DNA from: Rhodanobacteraceae bacterium
GTDB lineage: Bacteria > Acidobacteriota > Terriglobia > Terriglobales > Acidobacteriaceae
Assembly: GCA_025350865.1 (NCBI GenBank)
Contig: JANXWZ010000051.1
Location: 1 to 32,034 of the forward strand
Direction of reading: 5' to 3'
Length of the DNA stretch: 32,034 nt
The notes under the pieces were generated by a model that worked only from the letters and a program-made list of their open reading frames with translations, was not told the origin of the DNA and ran no database searches. The translations under genes were made by a program, and so were the position numbers. Shown piece by piece: positions 1-8,662 of this stretch. Position 1 is the stretch's first letter. Every line of letters starts with the position of its first letter.

Positions 1-782
<782 letters not shown>

Positions 783-790
<8 letters not shown>

Positions 791-1232
791 CGACATTTCC
801 TGCGACACCAATATTCTGGTGTACTCGATTGACTTGCGAGACGCACAAAAACACTTGATTGCAAAGCGAGTGGTGGACACTTGTTCAGATATGGGGTGTC
901 CCGTCTCGCTGCAATGCCTGAATGAATTCTTCAGGGCATCAACCGTAAAGCACTTGCTTCCGATAGCCGATGCAAGAAGAATCGTGCAGATATTGCGGAG
1001 GTCCATGAAGGTCTTCCCCGTGAATGAGGCTGACCTTCTTGCAGCGATGGGGATTTATCAGAGATACGACATACAGTTTTTTGATGCGCTGTTGATTGCG
1101 ACGGTCGAGCGCGCGGGATGTACAACATTGATCTCTGAGGATATGCAACACAACGGTCGCTACAGCGGAGTCGATGTCGTGAATCCCTTCAAGCTCTCCC
1201 CAGCCGAACTCGATCAACTCCTGACCTTCTAA
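783..1232 (+). CDS. PIN-domain toxin (VapC-like ribonuclease)
   Basis: Predicted Mg-dependent endoribonuclease toxin. The PIN acidic residues are visible: the first Asp in CDTNILVYS (about residue 8), a Glu in LQCLNEFF, and an Asp in QFFDALLIATVERAGC, followed by TLISEDMQHN, where the last acidic residue sits. Length, 149 residues, is normal for the family. I start it at GTG 783, which overlaps the antitoxin's last codons by 8 bases and places the first Asp 8 residues in, as in homologues. The same frame stays open further upstream inside the antitoxin, but that part does not resemble a PIN domain. It ends tail-to-tail with the CDP-alcohol transferase gene, the two stop codons overlapping. 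RNA target unknown. Confidence 0.87.
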
Positions 1233-1876
1233 TCCCAAAGCATCTCCTGCCGCAGCTTCCACGCCACCTTCAAATTTTTCACATCATTCTGCCAGCGCGG
1301 CAGGATCACGCTCATCGCCAAACCCTCCGCATCAGCGGCGATGCCCACCAGCATCGAGACCCACACCAGCCAGCGAGGTCCGCCGAAGCTGAGGACGCAG
1401 ACGATTGCAACTCCCATGACGAGACCCCACGCCTTGGCCAGGTAGGAGTGGTAGCTGGCGGCGCGGTGGAATTTGGCCCAGTCGAAGAGGTGGCGGGCGA
1501 GCTCCATCCCCAGAAGTGTAGCGAGCAGCTTCCAGTTGCCGCGGAGGAGTTGCCGCTCACGCACCCAGAGGGATGCGGCGACGCCGAGGTAGAAGACGGT
1601 GTCGGCCCAGGAGTCTGAGCGGCGGAGGGCAGGTGTGTCGCAGTTCCAGCGACGGGCGAGAATGCCGTGGTAGATGTCGTCGACCAGCGCGATCAGAACG
1701 ATGAGGCCAAGCCATTTGCCGTCCCATCCACGCCGTGCGCCGATGACGATGGCGGGGCAGAGTGCGACTCGAAGCAGCACCATCGCCCAGGGGATGCGGC
1801 GTTGGAGGTCGTTTATAGCGATGTGATCGATCGTGCAGCCCCCGAAGGTCTGAGTATATCTGCCACTCGTCCACAA
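1229..1876 (-). CDS. CDP-alcohol phosphatidyltransferase-like membrane protein
   Basis: Membrane protein related to enzymes that move a phosphatidyl group from a CDP-alcohol to another alcohol. Hydrophobic segments occur near residues 30-47, 55-67, 93-105, 117-127, 145-165 and 170-195. The family signature D1-x2-D2-G-x2-A-R...D3-x3-D4 maps to D67, H70, G71, A74, R75, D88 and D92. D1, D3 and D4 are present, but the second metal-binding Asp is His (codon CAC) and the second Gly is replaced, so activity is uncertain. The start is a problem: the longest frame begins with TTG at 1876, and the next candidate is ATG at 1783. I keep TTG because the segment LQRRIPWAMVLLRVAL looks like the family's N-terminus and no other start codon precedes it. 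No strong ribosome site is visible for either. Substrate cannot be assigned. Confidence 0.78.
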   Translation of the reverse strand: MWTSGRYTQTFGGCTIDHIAINDLQRRIPWAMVLLRVALCPAIVIGARRGWDGKWLGLIVLIALVDDIYHGILARRWNCDTPALRRSDSWADTVFYLGVAASLWVRERQLLRGNWKLLATLLGMELARHLFDWAKFHRAASYHSYLAKAWGLVMGVAIVCVLSFGGPRWLVWVSMLVGIAADAEGLAMSVILPRWQNDVKNLKVAWKLRQEMLWD

Positions 1877-1934
1877 AGCTGGGGCGCTGCGGTATTGTGG
1901 ATGCGGCTGCTTTTACACTGTCACTGAGGGTCCA

Positions 1935-4271
1935 ATGAATCGATTTATCTTTAGCCTTTTTCTGACTGCCTTGCCATCTGTAGCACAGACGACGCCGCTC
2001 GAACGCAACGGACAGACCATCACGGTTGAGCCGTACGCTCCGAACGTGGTTCGGGTGACGCTGAGCACGATTGCCAGCGAGGCGACGGCAGGACCGGGGT
2101 ATGGGTTTGTCGCGAAGGCGGACTCAACTGGCTGGACGCATAGCGTCGCGGCCAATGGCGCGGACACATACACCAGCGGGCGGATGACGGTGACGGTGGC
2201 ACCCGCGTACAAGCGCGATCCGAACCGGAAGCTGCCGGATACGGCGAACTTCTTCTCTGGATCGGTGCCGGGGGCGAATATCCAGGTGACGCTGCCGGAT
2301 GGGTCGGCGCTGGCTGAGATGACTGGCTGGCAGATGGCGACGCTGAACCAGAAGGACGACACACTGAAGAATACGCGGGGCATCAAGCCGAAAGACCTGC
2401 CGCTTTACACGGTTGGAGCGTCGTTTCGGGCAGCCGATGACGAACACTACTACGGGCTGGGCGAAAACCAGGAAGGCTATCTCGACCATCGGCAGCGGCC
2501 AATTGTGTGTGAGGCGAACTACCTTGCCGCCGCTTCGCCTAGCTACTGCGTGCCGTTTGTCGTGACGAATAAAGGGTACGGAATCGTGTGGGACAATCCG
2601 TCCTCGACCGCAATTTATCCGGCCTTTGACGGGCAGACGAAGTGGACCTCGGCGCTGGGCAAGCGGGTTTCCTACTTCGTTATCGCGGGCAAAACTACGG
2701 ATGAGATCTACGGCGGATACCGGCTGCTGACGGGCGTGACCCAGATGCTGCCGAAGGCGGCTTACGGGTTTATCCAGTGCAAGCAGCGGTATAGCTCGCA
2801 GGCAGAGGTGCTGGGCGTCGCGAAGGGATATCGCGACCGCAAGCTGCCGATCGACATGATCGTCGTCGACTGGTTCTACTACACCAAGATGGGCGAGTAC
2901 GACTTCGATCCAGCGAAGTGGCCAGACCCGGCGGCGATGAACAAGGAGTTGCATGCAGAGAATATCGACAGCATGATCAGCGTGTGGCCGCGGTTTGCGC
3001 CGGGGTCTCGCTACTACAGCTTTGTGAAGGATAACAACTGGTTTGAGCAGTATGCCGATGGCAAGCCGGTCGACGGGCTGCCGTACGACAAGGCGGGGTC
3101 GGACATCGACACGACCAATCCGGATGCGGCGAAGTGGTTCTGGAATTTGATCAAAGACAACATTGCGTCGAAGGGGTTCGACTACTTCTGGGCGGATGAG
3201 ACGGAGCCGGATCTTCCGCCGGATGGAGCGTACCTCCACGTTGGGCCGGGGACTCAGTTTCTGAACGTGTATCCGCTGTTTCATACGGCGGCGATTTACG
3301 ACGGGATGCGGCGGGATTCGACGCATCGCGCTTTGATCCTGTCGCGCGATGCATACCTTGGAGCACAACGGAACGGCACGATCTTCTGGTCGTCGGATAT
3401 CTCACCGACCTGGGATACGTTACGTCGGCAGATTCCGACGGGGCTGAACGTTGCAGCTTCCGGCATCGCCTATACGGGTAATGATATTGGTGGATGGCAG
3501 GATCTGCACCCGCACACGCCAGCGCATGCGCCGCTGATCGACCCTTCGGGCGCTCGCGAGAATGTGGGCGGGTACGACGACTATCCGGAGCTTTACGTGC
3601 GGTGGTTTCAGTACGGAACCTTCCTTCCGACAATGCGGACGCATGGGACGCGCAAGTTCAACGAGGTGTGGACATATGGTCCGCAGGCGCAGCCGATCCT
3701 GGAGAAGTATCTGAAGCTGCGGTACGAGTTGATGCCGTACACCTACTCGCTGGGCTGGTTTACGCATGAGACTGGCGCGCCATTTATGCGGGCGCTGTTT
3801 ATGGACTTTCCCGCTGACGCGAAGGTTGCCGATCTGCGCGATGAGTATATGTTTGGGCCGGCGCTGCTGGTAGCTCCGGTGGTGGAACAAGGCGCTACGA
3901 CGCGCGCGGTCTACCTGCCGGCCGGAACCGACTGGTACAACTACTGGACGAACGAAAAGATGCACGGCGGCCAGACAGTCACGGTGAAGGCGCCGATCGA
4001 TACGATTCCGCTGTTTGTGAAGGCGGGATCGATTCTGCCTTTGGGAGTTCCAGTGGAGAGCACGAAAGAGAAGCAGGCGCTGGCGAAGATCAAGGTGTAT
4101 CCCGGGGCGGACGCCGCCTTCACGCTGTACAACGACGATGGCGTGACGTACGGATATGAAACGGGGGTACGGGAGATCAAGACGCTGAAGTGGGACGACC
4201 GGAAGGGTGTGTTGTCGCAGGATGGCGGGAAAGATTTGGTGGAGGTGGTTGGTAAATCTGCCAGGCGGTAG
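1935..4271 (+). CDS. Secreted glycoside hydrolase family 31 (alpha-glucosidase/alpha-xylosidase type)
   Basis: Retaining exo-alpha-glycosidase, predicted periplasmic or outside the cell: a short signal peptide (MNRFIFSLFLTALPSVAQ) precedes the mature protein. Order: N-terminal beta-sandwich of GH31 (about 25-275), the (beta/alpha)8 barrel (about 276-615), then C-terminal beta domains including a DUF5110-like segment (about 670-760). In the barrel, WADETEP contains the likely nucleophile D421, and WSSDISPTWDTL contains the likely acid/base D488. TGNDIGGW and RWFQYGTFLPTMRTHG are further GH31 landmarks. A GAGGG stands 4 bases before the ATG. At 778 residues it is a normal length. The flanking genes are unrelated, so there is no utilisation locus to indicate substrate. 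The WxDxxEP form is common in alpha-xylosidase-like members, but alpha-glucosidase cannot be excluded. Divergent from the preceding gene with 58 bases between. Confidence 0.92.
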   Translation: MNRFIFSLFLTALPSVAQTTPLERNGQTITVEPYAPNVVRVTLSTIASEATAGPGYGFVAKADSTGWTHSVAANGADTYTSGRMTVTVAPAYKRDPNRKLPDTANFFSGSVPGANIQVTLPDGSALAEMTGWQMATLNQKDDTLKNTRGIKPKDLPLYTVGASFRAADDEHYYGLGENQEGYLDHRQRPIVCEANYLAAASPSYCVPFVVTNKGYGIVWDNPSSTAIYPAFDGQTKWTSALGKRVSYFVIAGKTTDEIYGGYRLLTGVTQMLPKAAYGFIQCKQRYSSQAEVLGVAKGYRDRKLPIDMIVVDWFYYTKMGEYDFDPAKWPDPAAMNKELHAENIDSMISVWPRFAPGSRYYSFVKDNNWFEQYADGKPVDGLPYDKAGSDIDTTNPDAAKWFWNLIKDNIASKGFDYFWADETEPDLPPDGAYLHVGPGTQFLNVYPLFHTAAIYDGMRRDSTHRALILSRDAYLGAQRNGTIFWSSDISPTWDTLRRQIPTGLNVAASGIAYTGNDIGGWQDLHPHTPAHAPLIDPSGARENVGGYDDYPELYVRWFQYGTFLPTMRTHGTRKFNEVWTYGPQAQPILEKYLKLRYELMPYTYSLGWFTHETGAPFMRALFMDFPADAKVADLRDEYMFGPALLVAPVVEQGATTRAVYLPAGTDWYNYWTNEKMHGGQTVTVKAPIDTIPLFVKAGSILPLGVPVESTKEKQALAKIKVYPGADAAFTLYNDDGVTYGYETGVREIKTLKWDDRKGVLSQDGGKDLVEVVGKSARR

Positions 4272-4445
4272 TGGCTGAAAGCAGCACCGTCCCGCATGAA
4301 ATACGACGCTGCCAGTCTTTCGCGGTCTTAATGCTGGATGCGGGTTCCGCCTTGTTGGTGATACAACACTATCAAACTGCGTTAAACCTGTTTTATGCCG
4401 CGACTTCAAAGCGGATGCACCGATGCCGGACACACGGAGCTGCCG
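4272..4445. other. Intergenic region between GH31 and DUF2235 genes
   Basis: 174 bases without a convincing gene. A weak imperfect hairpin sits right at the GH31 stop (about 4271-4286: GTGGCTG / CAGCAC with one bulged base), too weak and without a T run to call a terminator. A GGAG at 4436-4439 is the ribosome site for the next gene's ATG at 4446. An in-frame ATG at 4395 would add 17 residues but has no comparable ribosome site. I see no clear -35/-10 pair. Confidence 0.5.
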
Positions 4446-6143
4446 ATGTCTGAGGTTGAAGCCCAATCGTTACAAAGCAAGAATCCCGAAGAGGCGTCGA
4501 CCACGGAGCCTCAAAGCGTTACTGATCCCGTTGTGATGGCGGGCTCCAAACCTGTCGCCGAGGGGCCCAAGAGCATCTTCGTCTGTTGCGATGGCACCGG
4601 CAATGAGTTCGCTGCGAAGGACTCATTGGACGGCAACTCCAACGTCGTAAAGCTATACACCGCGTTGCGACTGGACCACAAACACGTGGCTTACTACCAT
4701 CCTGGCGTCGGCACTCTCGGTGATCCGACCAAGGAAGGACTCGGCCGAGCCCTTTCAATGATCAAGGGCCTTGCCTTTGGGGCGGGGTTCGAGGACAACG
4801 TCCTCGATGCTTACCGCTATCTGATGCAGCACTACGCAAGCGGCGACCGCGTCTTCATCTACGGGTTCTCGCGCGGAGCTTACACGGCGCGCGCATTGGC
4901 CGGACTGCTGCACGGCTACGGCCTGCTCTGCCGCGGGAACGAGGGCCACATCCCGTATGCGTGGCGCATGTACACCGAACGCATCGCCACTGTGAAGGAA
5001 TCGAACGCGCATACTTTGGCAACGGACACGACCTTTCGGGATACCTTTTCGCATCGTGACTTCTCGATTTTCTTCGTAGGTTTGTGGGATACGGTGTCGT
5101 CGGTCGGTTGGATTACGTCGCCGCTGCGATTGCTGGACATGGCGCAGAATCCAACCATCCATCGTGGCCGCCACGCGGTCAGTATCGACGAGCGGCGCTC
5201 CTTCTACCAGGACAACCTGTGGGGCAAGCCGGTGCCCATCGCAGACTCGGCGACCCCGAAGTTGCAGGATGTCCGGCAGGTATGGTTTTCGGGCGTTCAC
5301 TCGGATGTCGGCGGCAGCTATCCCCAGCCCACCAGTGGCCTCGCAAACATCACATTGAACTGGATGATTGAAGAGACAAAAGCAGCCTGCAAAGGTGTTG
5401 ACGATACGTGTTTCGACGATGCCCGCGTTCGGATGGTCCTCGGCACTCCAGGCCAAGGTGAGCCGACGGCCGCCAACGCAGCGCTGGCGGGTATTTACGA
5501 ATCGCCCAAGTTGCCCGCCGAGCTTCATCGATCGCTGACGGGGGTGTGGTGGCTGTTGGAGCTTCTGCCGCACCGCTACTACGACAAGGACGATTCATCC
5601 GTGAAGATGCGGATTCCGATGGGGGCCTATCGCAACATACCGAAAGGATCGCATGTTCATCCCAGCGTTCGAGAGCGCCTGAAAGACCCCTCCTACCGAC
5701 CCGCAAATATCTGCGAGACGGACTTGTCGGATGTGCCTACAACGACTCCGGCAGACCCCAGAGACGCGAAAGCAGCCAGCGACTCAGTGGCGTACTTGTA
5801 CTTTGAACCCAAAACCAGCCGCGAAGACACGATCCGGCAAAACCCGGTACTGGTGTTCCTGGTAACTGTACTGGAGCTTGGATTGGCGCTTTACTTAGCC
5901 TCATTAGTGGCTGTTCTTATCGTTCGGCGGCTGTATCCGGCCTTGCGGGACATTTGGGGATCAGTCGAGTGGATCGGTCTGGAGCAGAGCGCAAGAGCCT
6001 ACCTGTTCCCTCATCTTAAAGGCTTTGACGATCCTGTCTGGGCCTTGTTCGTCGTCGTCATGCTAACGGGTGTCATCCTCGTACTCAGATTGATCTATCG
6101 CCTGTATAAGTTCGTCACACGCCCCGGCAACCACCATAAATAG
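4446..6143 (+). CDS. DUF2235 (Tle1-like) alpha/beta hydrolase with two C-terminal membrane segments
   Basis: Alpha/beta-hydrolase of the DUF2235 family, which includes the type VI secretion phospholipase effectors Tle1 and many uncharacterised proteins. Seen: the N-terminal IFVCCDGTGNE and SNVVKLY blocks, the nucleophile elbow YGFSRGAYTARALAG with Ser142, then FVGLWDTVSSVG and WFSGVHSDVGGSYPQ, which supply the likely Asp and His of the triad. The last 110 residues are unusual for an effector: two strongly hydrophobic stretches (VLVFLVTVLELGLALYLA and WALFVVVMLTGVILVLRL) separated by about 45 residues and ending in a basic tail. The start at 4446 is preferred over ATG 4395 because GGAG lies 6 bases upstream. 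No VgrG, Hcp, PAAR or immunity-like gene is adjacent. I infer a membrane-anchored esterase or lipase rather than a secreted effector; substrate unknown. Confidence 0.88.
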   Translation: MSEVEAQSLQSKNPEEASTTEPQSVTDPVVMAGSKPVAEGPKSIFVCCDGTGNEFAAKDSLDGNSNVVKLYTALRLDHKHVAYYHPGVGTLGDPTKEGLGRALSMIKGLAFGAGFEDNVLDAYRYLMQHYASGDRVFIYGFSRGAYTARALAGLLHGYGLLCRGNEGHIPYAWRMYTERIATVKESNAHTLATDTTFRDTFSHRDFSIFFVGLWDTVSSVGWITSPLRLLDMAQNPTIHRGRHAVSIDERRSFYQDNLWGKPVPIADSATPKLQDVRQVWFSGVHSDVGGSYPQPTSGLANITLNWMIEETKAACKGVDDTCFDDARVRMVLGTPGQGEPTAANAALAGIYESPKLPAELHRSLTGVWWLLELLPHRYYDKDDSSVKMRIPMGAYRNIPKGSHVHPSVRERLKDPSYRPANICETDLSDVPTTTPADPRDAKAASDSVAYLYFEPKTSREDTIRQNPVLVFLVTVLELGLALYLASLVAVLIVRRLYPALRDIWGSVEWIGLEQSARAYLFPHLKGFDDPVWALFVVVMLTGVILVLRLIYRLYKFVTRPGNHHK

Positions 6144-6176
6144 GGACAGCGGAGCCGACCGTGCGACCATAGAAGG

Positions 6177-7451
6177 ATGGCACAGGTTATTCAGGCACCG
6201 GCATTGAAGGTTGGTCCGGCGCATCCGCAGGGACCGGTCGCAGTTGTTACACGCAGGGCGGCGGACCGGCTTCGCGAGGGGTCGGTATGGGTTTACCGGT
6301 CGGAGATTGAGCAGGTTCGGCCTGCGGCGGACGCGAGCGAAGTCGCTCCGGGAAGTCTGGTCACTGTTCTGGATGGACGCGGGATTCCAATTGGAACCGC
6401 GCTCTTCAGCTCGGCCTCGCAGATTACGCTGCGGATGATTTCAGCTACGGCTGGCATGGGCCGCAATGGCCTTCTGACGCTGGTGGAAGAGCGGGTGAAC
6501 GCAGCTATTTCGCTGCGCGAGCGGCTGGCTCCGGTATCGGACAAGAACAACGCTTGCCGGATGATTTTCTCGGAAGCGGATGAACTGCCGGGAATCGTGG
6601 TCGACCGGTACAACGACCTGGCAATTGTTCAGTTGCTCACGCAGGCCACAGCTCAGGATGATGTGCGCGAAGTCGTAGGCCGTGTGCTGCGCGAGCGGCT
6701 GACGCCAGCCACGATTGTCGAGCGCCCAGACCCGCGCATCAGGCAGGTGGAAGAGCTGCCGTTTGTGGCGAGCGAGTTTCTCTACGCCGATCGCGAAGAG
6801 GCAAAGCTGTGGACGACGTTTACGATCAACGGGCTGCACTTCGCCTACGACGCCACCGCCGGACAGAAGACCGGCGCGTTTCTGGACCAGCGCCTGAACT
6901 ATGCGGCGGCAGCGGGGTATGCGGCGGGTACGGCGCTGGATATCTGCACGTATCAGGGTGGATTTGCGCTGCATCTGGCGCAGGTTTGTGAGCGGGTGAC
7001 GGGCGTGGATGCGAGCCGCTCGGCACTTGAAGTGGCGGACAAGAACCTGGCTTTGAATCCGGGGTTGACGGCGAGGGTGGACTGGATTGAGGCCGATGCG
7101 TTCGACCTGCTGCGCGAGTATGAGGGGTCGGGAAAGAAGTTTGACACGATTGTGTTGGACCCGCCGGCGTTTGCGAAGTCCAAGCGTGCGACCGAGGGCG
7201 CGGTGCGCGGGTATAAGGAGATGAACCTGCGCGCGATGAAGATGCTGAACCCAGGCGGGACCCTGGTGACCTGCTCGTGCTCGCACCACGTCGGGTTGGA
7301 GGAGTTTACGGCGGTGGTCGCGTCGGCTGCAGGAGATAGCCACAAACGAGTGCAGGTACTGGAAGCACGAGGCGCGGCTCCGGATCACCCCGCAATTCTG
7401 ACGTTGCCTGAGACGAGCTACCTGAAGTGCCTGATCTGTCGCGTGGGGTAA
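6177..7451 (+). CDS. rlmI: 23S rRNA (cytosine-C5) methyltransferase, RlmI family
   Basis: SAM-dependent methyltransferase predicted to make 5-methylcytosine in 23S rRNA (C1962 in E. coli for RlmI). An N-terminal PUA-type RNA-binding domain (about 20-105, including GSVWVYRSEIEQV and PGSLVTVLDGRG) is followed by the linker block DELPGIVVDRYNDLAIVQLL and the Rossmann methyltransferase domain. Motifs: KTGAFLDQRLNY, the SAM-binding stretch ALDICTYQGGFALHLA, the acidic ribose-binding region VTGVDAS, LDPPAFAKSK with D328, and the TCSCSHHV motif (C366 and C368), where the catalytic Cys of m5C enzymes lies. At 424 residues it is slightly longer than E. coli RlmI (396), from an N-terminal extension. 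AAGG directly abuts the ATG. Only 3 bases separate it from the next gene, so the two are probably cotranscribed. The exact rRNA position is inferred from the family. Confidence 0.9.
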   Translation: MAQVIQAPALKVGPAHPQGPVAVVTRRAADRLREGSVWVYRSEIEQVRPAADASEVAPGSLVTVLDGRGIPIGTALFSSASQITLRMISATAGMGRNGLLTLVEERVNAAISLRERLAPVSDKNNACRMIFSEADELPGIVVDRYNDLAIVQLLTQATAQDDVREVVGRVLRERLTPATIVERPDPRIRQVEELPFVASEFLYADREEAKLWTTFTINGLHFAYDATAGQKTGAFLDQRLNYAAAAGYAAGTALDICTYQGGFALHLAQVCERVTGVDASRSALEVADKNLALNPGLTARVDWIEADAFDLLREYEGSGKKFDTIVLDPPAFAKSKRATEGAVRGYKEMNLRAMKMLNPGGTLVTCSCSHHVGLEEFTAVVASAAGDSHKRVQVLEARGAAPDHPAILTLPETSYLKCLICRVG

Positions 7452-7454
7452 GGG

Positions 7455-8657
7455 ATGAAGAACGAGCACCAGCAGTATGACGTGATCGTGCTGGGTGCGG
7501 GTGCGGCGGGTTTGATGTGTGCGATCGAGGCTGGGCGGCGCGGGCGGCGGGTGCTTCTGCTGGACCACGCGGAGGCGGTCGGGAAGAAGATTTTGATCTC
7601 CGGCGGGGGACGCTGCAACTTCACCAATCTCGGCTGCACGTGGGAGAACTTCCTCTCTGAGAACCCTCACTTCGCGCGTTCGGCGCTGGCTCGGTACACG
7701 CCCGCCGACTTCATCGCGAAGGTCGAAGCGCACGGCGTCCCCTACCACGAGAAGACGCTCGGCCAGCAGTTCTGCGACCGCAGCGCACGCGACATTGTGA
7801 CCATGCTGGAGCGCGAGTGTGCCGAGGCAGGGGTCAGGATCCAGGTCTCGACGCGGGTGGATGGGGTGACGGCAGATGCAGGGGCAGGATTTGTCGTGGA
7901 GACTGCGGCAGGGCGGCTGGTGGCTGCGTCGGTGGTGGTGGCGACGGGCGGGCTTTCGATTCCGAAGATGGGCGCTACGGGGTTTGGCTATGACGTGGCG
8001 CGGAACTTCGGGCTTGGTGTGATCGACACAAGGCCCGGCCTGGTGCCGCTCACTTTTTCTGCGGACGATCGGGAGGAGTGGTGCGATCTTGCCGGGGTAT
8101 CGGCGGAGGTCGTCGCAAGCGCCGAGATGTCAGCGAAGCGGGGTGCAAAGGCTCCAGCATTTCGCGAGAAACTGCTGATTACGCACCGCGGCTTGAGCGG
8201 GCCTGCGGTGTTGCAAATCAGCTCATACTGGAAGCCGGGCACTGCTGTGATGTTTGACCTCGCGCCGGGTGGGCAGGTTCTTGGTGCACTGGCCGAGACC
8301 CGCGACCGGGCAACGGCAATGACTGCGATGAAGGCTCTACTGCCAGGACGGTGGGCGGAGCGTTGGGTAGCGAAACATGCGCCCGATGTGCGCGTAATGT
8401 CGAACGCGACGATCAGCTCCATGGAAGAGGCTGTTCACGCATGGAAGCTGGTGCCGGCGGGAACCGAAGGCTACGCCAAGGCCGAAGTCACTGCCGGCGG
8501 GGTAGATACAGCAGAACTCGACCCAAGGACGCTCGAAGCGCGGAAGGTGCCGGGGTTGTTCTTCATCGGCGAGGTGGTCGATGTAACCGGCTGGCTGGGC
8601 GGATACAACTTCCAGTGGGCGTGGGCCTCGGGATTTTGTGCAGGTCAGGTGGCGTAA
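7455..8657 (+). CDS. HI0933/YhiN-family FAD-dependent oxidoreductase
   Basis: Soluble flavoprotein of the HI0933-like family (YhiN; BaiN is a relative). The FAD dinucleotide fold is seen at the N-terminus, YDVIVLGAGAAGLMCA (G14, G16, G19), followed by RVLLLDHAEAVGKKILISGG and the family's hallmark GGGRCNFTN. A second conserved region, VVVATGGLSIPKMGATGFGYDVARNFG, and the C-terminal signature FIGEVVDVTGWLGGYNFQWAW complete the FAD-binding core. An inserted beta-rich domain occupies about residues 190-330. Full length for the family at 400 residues. It follows the methyltransferase gene with a 3-base gap and shares its transcript. Downstream it ends only 5 bases from the convergent end of the large repeat protein gene, and no terminator is visible there. 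The physiological substrate of the family is largely unknown. Confidence 0.9.
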   Translation: MKNEHQQYDVIVLGAGAAGLMCAIEAGRRGRRVLLLDHAEAVGKKILISGGGRCNFTNLGCTWENFLSENPHFARSALARYTPADFIAKVEAHGVPYHEKTLGQQFCDRSARDIVTMLERECAEAGVRIQVSTRVDGVTADAGAGFVVETAAGRLVAASVVVATGGLSIPKMGATGFGYDVARNFGLGVIDTRPGLVPLTFSADDREEWCDLAGVSAEVVASAEMSAKRGAKAPAFREKLLITHRGLSGPAVLQISSYWKPGTAVMFDLAPGGQVLGALAETRDRATAMTAMKALLPGRWAERWVAKHAPDVRVMSNATISSMEEAVHAWKLVPAGTEGYAKAEVTAGGVDTAELDPRTLEARKVPGLFFIGEVVDVTGWLGGYNFQWAWASGFCAGQVA

Positions 8658-8662
8658 CGCTG

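Noticed and set aside
2124..3368. Minus-strand open frame opposite the GH31 gene
   Set aside because: Arg/His/Val-rich translation with no domain, fully inside a well-supported GH31 gene on the other strand.
4395..4445. Earlier ATG for the DUF2235 gene
   Set aside because: It would add 17 polar residues unlike the family and lacks a ribosome site, whereas ATG 4446 has GGAG 6 bases upstream.
6441..7748. Minus-strand open frame of 435 codons opposite rlmI and the flavoprotein gene
   Set aside because: Spans two convincing genes and their junction; composition typical of an antisense shadow.
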